Assembly (NCBI GenBank): GCA_005877705.1
Contig: VBNY01000182.1
Span: forward strand, 1-9,200
DNA from: Gammaproteobacteria bacterium
GTDB lineage: Bacteria > Pseudomonadota > Gammaproteobacteria > Steroidobacterales > Steroidobacteraceae
Length of the DNA: 9,200 bases
Reading direction: 5' to 3'
The position numbers and the translations under genes were made by a program. Numbering within the stretch: position 1 is the first letter of the stretch; the number at the start of each line of letters is the position of its first letter. The notes beneath the pieces are model-generated. The model ran no database searches and was not told where the DNA came from. It saw only the letters and a list, made by a program, of their open reading frames with translations. Below, piece after piece: positions 4,411 through 9,200 of the stretch.

Positions 4411-6369
4411 CTAGCCGCTCGAGTCGCGGCGCGCGGCCAGCCAACCGCTGTCTTTGCGCAATACGTGCGAATCGCGCACGCGGCGCGTGTAGCCTACCCG
4501 GTCAAAGAACTCGAGGATCTGGATCGTGCGCTTGCGCCCGAGACCGATCGCATCCCGATACTGCGCCGCATTGAGCTCACCGCGCTCCCCGGCGAGCGTT
4601 GCTGCTACCTCGGCCAGCTCGCCGACGCGTTGGCTGTCATAAAAGAGATCGTGCACGACCTGGTACACGCTGCCTCGGGTCACCTGTTTGCGCAATACCT
4701 GACGCACGCGCTCCTCGGGCTCGTGCACAGCCGCCGCCAACTCGCGCACCCAGGGCGGATCAAACCGCCCTGATGCGATGCGCGGCTGCAGCCTAAGTGC
4801 GAGCGCCTGATCCGCCTCTGACAGCGTGACCGCATGTCCGGGCAGATGCAACCACGGACCACTGCGCAGGATGAGGCGCTCCGCGACCAATGCGTCGATC
4901 AGAGTCCGCCACAGCGCATCGGGCATGTCCGGTTGGGCAATACGGCGCAGCCGCCCGATGTCGGGTCCGGGCTCATCGGGTGTGTGCTCGTGAAAAGTGC
5001 GCAAGGCCGCCACTGCGTGCTCACGCACGGCGCGCCAATGTGCGGGGAGCACCACGACGCGATCGTGACCGGCCTCGATCGTAAGGGCCTCGGGGGGCAC
5101 CGGAACGCGCTCTGGAGGCTTGCCCGACAGGCGCACCAGATCGGTCATTTTCAGGCCAAGCGGCGACTCCTGCAGCACAGGCCCCATGCCTTCGCCGGCG
5201 ACCATTTGCTCCAACGCGGCGAGATACTTCAGACGCTCGATCGAGCGCCGCTTGCGCGCCGGTGCGCGGGGATCGAGCACCACGCCACCGCCGACCGTGC
5301 GGGTCGCCTGCGCGTCGCGCGCAATAAAACGGTCACCCGGAACCGCGCAAATTGCGGTGTCGAACACCAGCTGCACCCGGGCAGACTGACCTGCCGACAG
5401 GTGTTCCGATTCCAACAGTACGCTATGGGCGACCCGGTGTGCCGTGCCAATGTGGAAGTGCAGAGGCGTCCACGCTGCGACGCGATGCGCGCAGTCGGCC
5501 AGCAGGCCCAGCCGGACGTCGACTCGTGTAGTAGGAACAAGAGCCCGCTGATCCGCAACCCAGTCGCCGCGCGCGACCTCGTCCCTGTCGATCCCCACCA
5601 GATTGAGCGCGCATCGCTGGCCGGCGTGGCCGGCCTCCGAGGCGCGATTCTGCGTGTGGATGCTGCGCACGCGGGATGGCTTGTTCGCAGGCATCACCGC
5701 CACGGTATCCCCCGTGCGGACGCATCCGGAAAACACGGTTCCGGTTACGAGCGTTCCGAGACCAGCGAGGGTGAAGACTCGATCGACCGCGAGACGCAGC
5801 AGACCATCCGCGTTGCCCGCCGGACTGCAGCAGGCGACCGCACACGTTCCCGTAACGTCGCGGCCCATAGCCGCGGCGTGCAAGTAGCGGCGCAGCGAGT
5901 CGGTTCCTGGATCTTGCGCCGCTGTTGCATTGATCATGAACATAGGCGCGCCGCCGAGCGCTGTTGGCGCGAGCAGGCGCGTCACCTCGACCTGTACTTC
6001 ATGCAGGCGCGTGGCACTCACACGGTCAATTTTGGTTAGCGCCACCGCTCCACGCGCTACGCCGAGCAACTCCAGAACAGCGAGGTGCTCCCGGGTCTGC
6101 GGCATCACGCCGTCGTCGGCCGCGATCACGAGCAGCGCGAAGTCGATGCCGCACGCGCCGGCGACCATCGTATGCACGAAGCGCTCGTGCCCTGGAACGT
6201 CGATGAACCCGAGTGCATCACCGTTGTCGAGCGGCGTATACGCGTACCCGAGCTCTATGGAGATGCCGCGCGCCTTCTCTTCCTTGAGACGATCGGTATC
6301 CACGCCGGTCAATGCGCGCACCAGCGTCGTCTTGCCATGGTCAATGTGGCCGGCGGTGCCGACGATCAT
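4411..6369 (-). CDS. selB: Selenocysteine-specific elongation factor SelB
   Basis: SelB is the EF-Tu-like GTPase that binds Sec-tRNA-Sec and the SECIS hairpin of selenoprotein mRNAs, bringing selenocysteine to an in-frame UGA on the ribosome. The 652-residue product begins with a GTPase domain: G1 GHIDHGKT (7-14), the GISIELGY switch region (35-42), G3 DVPGH (57-61) and TKID (112-115), the SelB form of NKxD. Domain II carries DRVFTLAGLGTLVTGTVFSG (195-214), and domain III follows. C-terminal winged helices (about 380-652) end with the conserved region YRDAIGLGRKRTIQILEFFDRVGYTRRV, the SECIS-binding part. ATG 6369 is chosen because family homology starts exactly there and GGAG sits 6 nt upstream; an in-frame extension to 6513 would run into selA and has no homology. 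The gene starts 49 bp after selA and ends in TAG, so its own stop is not a Sec codon. Confidence 0.97.
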   Translation of the reverse strand: MIVGTAGHIDHGKTTLVRALTGVDTDRLKEEKARGISIELGYAYTPLDNGDALGFIDVPGHERFVHTMVAGACGIDFALLVIAADDGVMPQTREHLAVLELLGVARGAVALTKIDRVSATRLHEVQVEVTRLLAPTALGGAPMFMINATAAQDPGTDSLRRYLHAAAMGRDVTGTCAVACCSPAGNADGLLRLAVDRVFTLAGLGTLVTGTVFSGCVRTGDTVAVMPANKPSRVRSIHTQNRASEAGHAGQRCALNLVGIDRDEVARGDWVADQRALVPTTRVDVRLGLLADCAHRVAAWTPLHFHIGTAHRVAHSVLLESEHLSAGQSARVQLVFDTAICAVPGDRFIARDAQATRTVGGGVVLDPRAPARKRRSIERLKYLAALEQMVAGEGMGPVLQESPLGLKMTDLVRLSGKPPERVPVPPEALTIEAGHDRVVVLPAHWRAVREHAVAALRTFHEHTPDEPGPDIGRLRRIAQPDMPDALWRTLIDALVAERLILRSGPWLHLPGHAVTLSEADQALALRLQPRIASGRFDPPWVRELAAAVHEPEERVRQVLRKQVTRGSVYQVVHDLFYDSQRVGELAEVAATLAGERGELNAAQYRDAIGLGRKRTIQILEFFDRVGYTRRVRDSHVLRKDSGWLAARRDSSG

Positions 6370-6418
6370 CGGACTCTCCGCGCGCAACGGTGCGCGAAGT
6401 CTCCGACCCGCGCAAGAG

Positions 6419-7828
6419 TCACAGCCGCAACTCGCTCCATTGTGCCTCGAAAGCCTCCTCGTCGGATGCCTCGAGGCAACGCAGATCGAGCCACAGGGCC
6501 TTGTCGGCCGCACGGCCGATCACCGGGCGGGGCAGGGCGCGCAGTGCCGCTTCCAGGCGATCGAGACTTCCGCGGCGGGCCTTGACAGCCCGGACCACCA
6601 GGCCGTGGCTGGGCAGCTGATCGACGGGCAAGGCGCCGCTGCCGGTCTGACTCGACATCGGCTCATCGCGGACTTGGTACGCAGCGCCCAGCGCGCGCTG
6701 CACGATCGGCTGCAAGCGGACGGCCTGCGCCTTCATGCCCGCAGGCGCGCGCGTCAGCAAACGCAGCGTCGTCAACCGCTGCGGCAGGAATTCGGGCGCG
6801 CGATACAGCCCGAGCACCGGCTCGAGCGCGGCGAGCGTCAGTTTTCCGACCCGCAGCGCGCGCTTCAGCGGGCTCTTCTTGAGCTTGCGGATCAGCTCCG
6901 CGCGGCCGACCAGCATGCCGGCTTGCGGCCCCCCGAGCAGCTTGTCTGCGCTGAAGGCGACGAGATCGGCGCCCGCCGCAACCGTGGCGCGCACCGTCGG
7001 CTCGGCCGGCAATTGCCAGCGGGTGAGATCGACCAGTGAGCCGCTGCCGAGATCGACCGCAACGGGCAGCTGGTGAGCGCGACCGAGCTCGCTCAGCTCG
7101 GCGACACTGACACTCTTGGTGAAGCCGGAGATGGCGTAATTGCTCGTGTGAACCTTCATCAGCAACGCGGTGCGCGCTCCAATGGCAGCGGCATAGTCAG
7201 ACAGGTGCGTGCGGTTGGTCGAGCCGACTTCGATCAGCTTCGCGCCGGCCTGGCGCATGATGTCCGGGATGCGAAACGAGCCGCCGATCTCGACCAGCTC
7301 GCCGCGCGAGACCAGCGTCTCGCGGCGGCTGGCCAGCGTACTCAGTGTCAACAGCACCGCCGCGGCGTTGTTGTTGACGACCGTGGCCGCTTCGGCGCCC
7401 GTGAGCTCGCACAGCAGCTCCTCGATGAGGGCATCGCGGTCGCCGCGCGCACCCGAGTCGAGATCGAACTCGAGGTTGACGGGCGCTGTCAGCGCCTCGA
7501 CCACGGCACGCACCGCCTCGGCAGGCAATACGGCGCGGCCGAGGTTGGTGTGCAGTACCGTGCCGGTGAGATTGAACACCGGACGCAGCCGCGGCCGCTC
7601 GCTCGCGCTCAGCTTGGTCTCCAAGGCGGGCGCGATCGCCTCTTCGGTCAGCGCGGAGCGTCCCAGCGTGCCGGCCAGGGCAGCGCGGCGCAGATCGTCA
7701 AGATGCGCGCGCAGCACCGAGGTGACCTGTGCGCGGCCGTGACGCGCCACCAGCGGCGCGAGCGCCGGCCGATGCAGCAGCCGGTCGACCGACGGAATGT
7801 CGGCCGCGCTTGCGAGCGGGGCTTCCAT
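6419..7828 (-). CDS. selA: L-seryl-tRNA(Sec) selenium transferase (selenocysteine synthase) SelA
   Basis: SelA is a cytoplasmic PLP enzyme, a decamer in known cases, that converts Ser-tRNA-Sec to Sec-tRNA-Sec using selenophosphate from SelD. The 469-residue product matches the usual length (about 463). Visible family blocks are NLTGTVLHTNLGRAV (86-100), EFDLDSGARGDRD (120-132), VNNNAAAVLL (151-160), SRGELVEIGGSFRIPD (174-189), LMKVHTSNYAISGFTK (223-238) and DLGSGSLVDL (259-268). The PLP lysine is Lys296 in SADKLLGGPQAG. The C-terminus has GSGALPVDQLPS and LWLDLRCLE. An in-frame TGA 18 nt upstream excludes a longer start. No clear Shine-Dalgarno precedes ATG 7828, so translation may depend on coupling across the 46-bp gap after fdhE. 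It sits between fdhE and selB in one apparent operon. Confidence 0.97.
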   Translation of the reverse strand: MEAPLASAADIPSVDRLLHRPALAPLVARHGRAQVTSVLRAHLDDLRRAALAGTLGRSALTEEAIAPALETKLSASERPRLRPVFNLTGTVLHTNLGRAVLPAEAVRAVVEALTAPVNLEFDLDSGARGDRDALIEELLCELTGAEAATVVNNNAAAVLLTLSTLASRRETLVSRGELVEIGGSFRIPDIMRQAGAKLIEVGSTNRTHLSDYAAAIGARTALLMKVHTSNYAISGFTKSVSVAELSELGRAHQLPVAVDLGSGSLVDLTRWQLPAEPTVRATVAAGADLVAFSADKLLGGPQAGMLVGRAELIRKLKKSPLKRALRVGKLTLAALEPVLGLYRAPEFLPQRLTTLRLLTRAPAGMKAQAVRLQPIVQRALGAAYQVRDEPMSSQTGSGALPVDQLPSHGLVVRAVKARRGSLDRLEAALRALPRPVIGRAADKALWLDLRCLEASDEEAFEAQWSELRL

Positions 7829-7874
7829 TGAGGTTATGGATCGTCAGCTAACGGGCGCAGCAGCTGCGCATGGC

Positions 7875-8822
7875 TCAAACAGGCTCCGGCGGATTCTGCC
7901 ACAGCAGCGGATTGCCGCTGGCGCGATGATAGCCTGCTTCGCCCAACAGCAGGTCGAGCGCGAGGCTGGCGAGGTCGTCCGCGACAGGCTCCACGCTCGT
8001 GTCCTTCTCCTGATAAAGGATCTTGCGGTAGCTCCGGCAGCTGCCGCAAGACTCGGCGCGGATGGCGTCCGACCCGCCCTCGATGGAGTGGTATGCAATG
8101 TCCTGCGTCGCCAGACACTGGCTGCAAGTGACGCGCACCATGTGCCACTCGGTTGCACACAACGCGCAGTGCAGATAGCGATAACCTTGTGAGTCCTTGT
8201 CGGCACGAACGATGCTTGCCACGGGCAGGGTGCCACAAACCGGACACACGCCGGGGACCTCGAGCTGGGAAACGTCCGCAGCAACGAACTGGCTTGCCAG
8301 ATGGACCCAGTACACCTGTAACGCACTCATGACGAACGGCGCCGCGGCCGCATCGATTTCAGCCGACTGTAGCGTAAGCAGCGCGTCGGCTTGTGCCTCG
8401 ATCTCCTGGGCTCGTGAGTCACGCAACCGAGCGCAGGTGTCGCGGACACCGGCTGGAAACTCGCGTGAACGCAGTACGGCGTCGCAGAGCTGTCCGAGAA
8501 TGCCGCGCCAGCAGGGGTCGCGCCTCAGACCAACGGCGTGTACGAGCGGCATGCGGTGCGCGCGGGCCTGGGCGATTTCCTCAGCGCTGGGTCGTGATAC
8601 CGCGAGATTCGTCACAGCAGCCTGCTGAGCCTCAGCGACGACGTCCATCAGTCGCAGGTAGTCCCCGATAGCGCGTCCGTGGCCGCGACTCTCGGATCCG
8701 GCGAGCTGCCGTAAACGCCGTGCCCGTTTGGCAAACACGTCGGCGCGGTCCGGGACGCGAATCCGCGGGATATCGCGATGCGCGAACGCCTCAATTCGGG
8801 CCGGGTCGAGAACGCGCTGCAT
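7875..8822 (-). CDS. fdhE: Formate dehydrogenase accessory protein FdhE
   Basis: FdhE is a cytoplasmic metal-binding protein needed for maturation of respiratory formate dehydrogenases; in E. coli it acts on the catalytic subunit before Tat export. The 315-residue product is close to the usual length (about 309). The N-terminal helical part has the family-like stretch RADVFAKRARRLRQLA. The C-terminal rubredoxin-like half holds four CxxC pairs: C193/C196 (CPVCG), C219/C222 (HCALC), C233/C236 (CSQC) and C259/C262 (CGSCRSYRK). The spacing and the ESCGSCRSY.K block are typical. ATG 8822 has a good GAGGT Shine-Dalgarno 5 nt upstream, lying inside the end of fdhI. The two genes overlap by 32 bp, which suggests coupled expression. 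The gene ends in TGA. Its place directly after the cytochrome b subunit and before selA argues that the enzyme it serves is a selenoprotein. Confidence 0.95.
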   Translation of the reverse strand: MQRVLDPARIEAFAHRDIPRIRVPDRADVFAKRARRLRQLAGSESRGHGRAIGDYLRLMDVVAEAQQAAVTNLAVSRPSAEEIAQARAHRMPLVHAVGLRRDPCWRGILGQLCDAVLRSREFPAGVRDTCARLRDSRAQEIEAQADALLTLQSAEIDAAAAPFVMSALQVYWVHLASQFVAADVSQLEVPGVCPVCGTLPVASIVRADKDSQGYRYLHCALCATEWHMVRVTCSQCLATQDIAYHSIEGGSDAIRAESCGSCRSYRKILYQEKDTSVEPVADDLASLALDLLLGEAGYHRASGNPLLWQNPPEPV

Positions 8823-9200
8823 TGATTACCTCACGGAACCACGCCCGATGGTGCTTCCAGGCCCACCCCGGACTCACTGTGCCTCGGGTCATTGCGCTCA
8901 TGGAGTTCTTTACCCAGATCCCGGCGTAGATATGCACGATGATCGCCGTGATGAGCACGAATGCGCACACTGCGTGAACGAGCGCAGCGAGGCGGATGAC
9001 AGGGATCGGAAAGTAGAATGCGAAGTACGTGCGCCAGATCACGAAGCCGGACAGGAACAGCCCGGCGAGACACAAGGCGAGCACGAGGAAGAGCAGCTTC
9101 TGTCCGGCGTTGAAGCGGCCCACATCCGGCAGGCGCTCTTCGCGATTGTTCACCACGTCGCGCCACTGCTTCAGCCACTGCCAGTCCGCGGGAGTCATTC
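8791..9200 (-). CDS. fdhI: Formate dehydrogenase cytochrome b556 gamma subunit, C-terminal part (5' end beyond window)
   Basis: This is the membrane subunit of a respiratory formate dehydrogenase (FdnI/FdoI family), which passes electrons from the iron-sulfur subunit through two b hemes to quinone. About 135 residues are present; the family is about 210-220, so roughly 80 residues lie to the right. GRFNAGQK leads into a membrane helix (about 34-54) and FLSGFVIWRTYF, then IPVIRLAALVHAVCAF and AIIVHIYAGIWVK. His75 and His89 of this fragment sit 14 residues apart, as do the two C-terminal heme ligands of E. coli FdnI (His155 and His169). The tail WAWKHHRAWFREV is also characteristic. ATG 9198 at the edge is internal, not the start. 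The stop is TGA, 32 bp inside fdhE. Catalytic and iron-sulfur subunit genes are expected upstream, off the window. Confidence 0.93.
   Translation of the reverse strand, partial: MTPADWQWLKQWRDVVNNREERLPDVGRFNAGQKLLFLVLALCLAGLFLSGFVIWRTYFAFYFPIPVIRLAALVHAVCAFVLITAIIVHIYAGIWVKNSMSAMTRGTVSPGWAWKHHRAWFREVINAARSRPGPN

Noticed and set aside
4834..6039. Plus-strand open frame of 401 codons
   Set aside because: It lies wholly antisense to selB, whose motifs are unmistakable. Long shadow frames are expected in GC-rich DNA, and no ribosome site or family motif is present.
6370..6513. 48-codon N-terminal extension of selB
   Set aside because: It overlaps the selA 3' end and shows no homology. ATG 6369 starts exactly at the conserved MIVGTAGHIDHGKT with a good ribosome site.
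7073..7831. Plus-strand open frame of 252 codons
   Set aside because: It is antisense to selA, rich in Arg/Gln/Ala low-complexity sequence, and has no recognisable domain.
8791..8793. UGA of fdhI as a selenocysteine codon
   Set aside because: The protein ends at the same place as FdnI/FdoI relatives, and the codon overlaps the fdhE start region. It is an ordinary stop.

Overview
The window comes from a high-GC proteobacterium. CcmF, CcmG, CcmH and CcmI, a bacterial-type tRNA-Sec and the fdhI-fdhE-selA-selB-selC gene order all fit a gamma- or beta-proteobacterium, most likely a gammaproteobacterium. This assignment is inferred from gene content and protein style; no 16S or species marker is present.

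Left part (about 1-3430, + strand). This is the 3' end of a System I cytochrome c maturation operon. It holds the C-terminus of ccmF, then ccmG (thioredoxin-like thiol:disulfide oxidoreductase), ccmH (LRCxxCQ apocytochrome reductase) and ccmI (TPR apocytochrome chaperone). The genes are packed with ATGA, TAG/GTGATG and TGATG junctions. A double-hotdog MaoC-like acyl dehydratase follows, with its own possible promoter placed so that the mRNA could be leaderless. A strong symmetrical hairpin with A and T tracts lies about 40 bp after it and closes this block.

Middle part (about 3430-4302). A single small gene, with a strong Shine-Dalgarno, encodes a KGG/YciG-type stress protein built from three 75-bp tandem repeats. 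It is flanked by two short non-coding stretches and converges on the selenocysteine genes.

Right part (4303-9200, - strand). Read 5' to 3', this is fdhI (formate dehydrogenase cytochrome b subunit, partial), fdhE (formate dehydrogenase accessory protein), selA (selenocysteine synthase), selB (Sec-specific elongation factor) and selC (tRNA-Sec, anticodon UCA). selC starts only 15 nt after the selB stop. The arrangement implies that a selenocysteine-containing formate dehydrogenase catalytic subunit and its iron-sulfur subunit lie just beyond the right edge. SelA charges tRNA-Sec with selenocysteine, SelB carries it to the in-frame UGA of the catalytic subunit, FdhE helps mature that enzyme, and FdhI takes its electrons to quinone. 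selD is not in the window.

No convincing wholly new system is visible. The observations most worth following up are the tight selB-selC junction, the shortened CcmI, the possible leaderless acyl-dehydratase mRNA, the repeat-built KGG gene with a sigma-54-like upstream element, and a copy of the tRNA-Sec acceptor sequence just downstream of selC.
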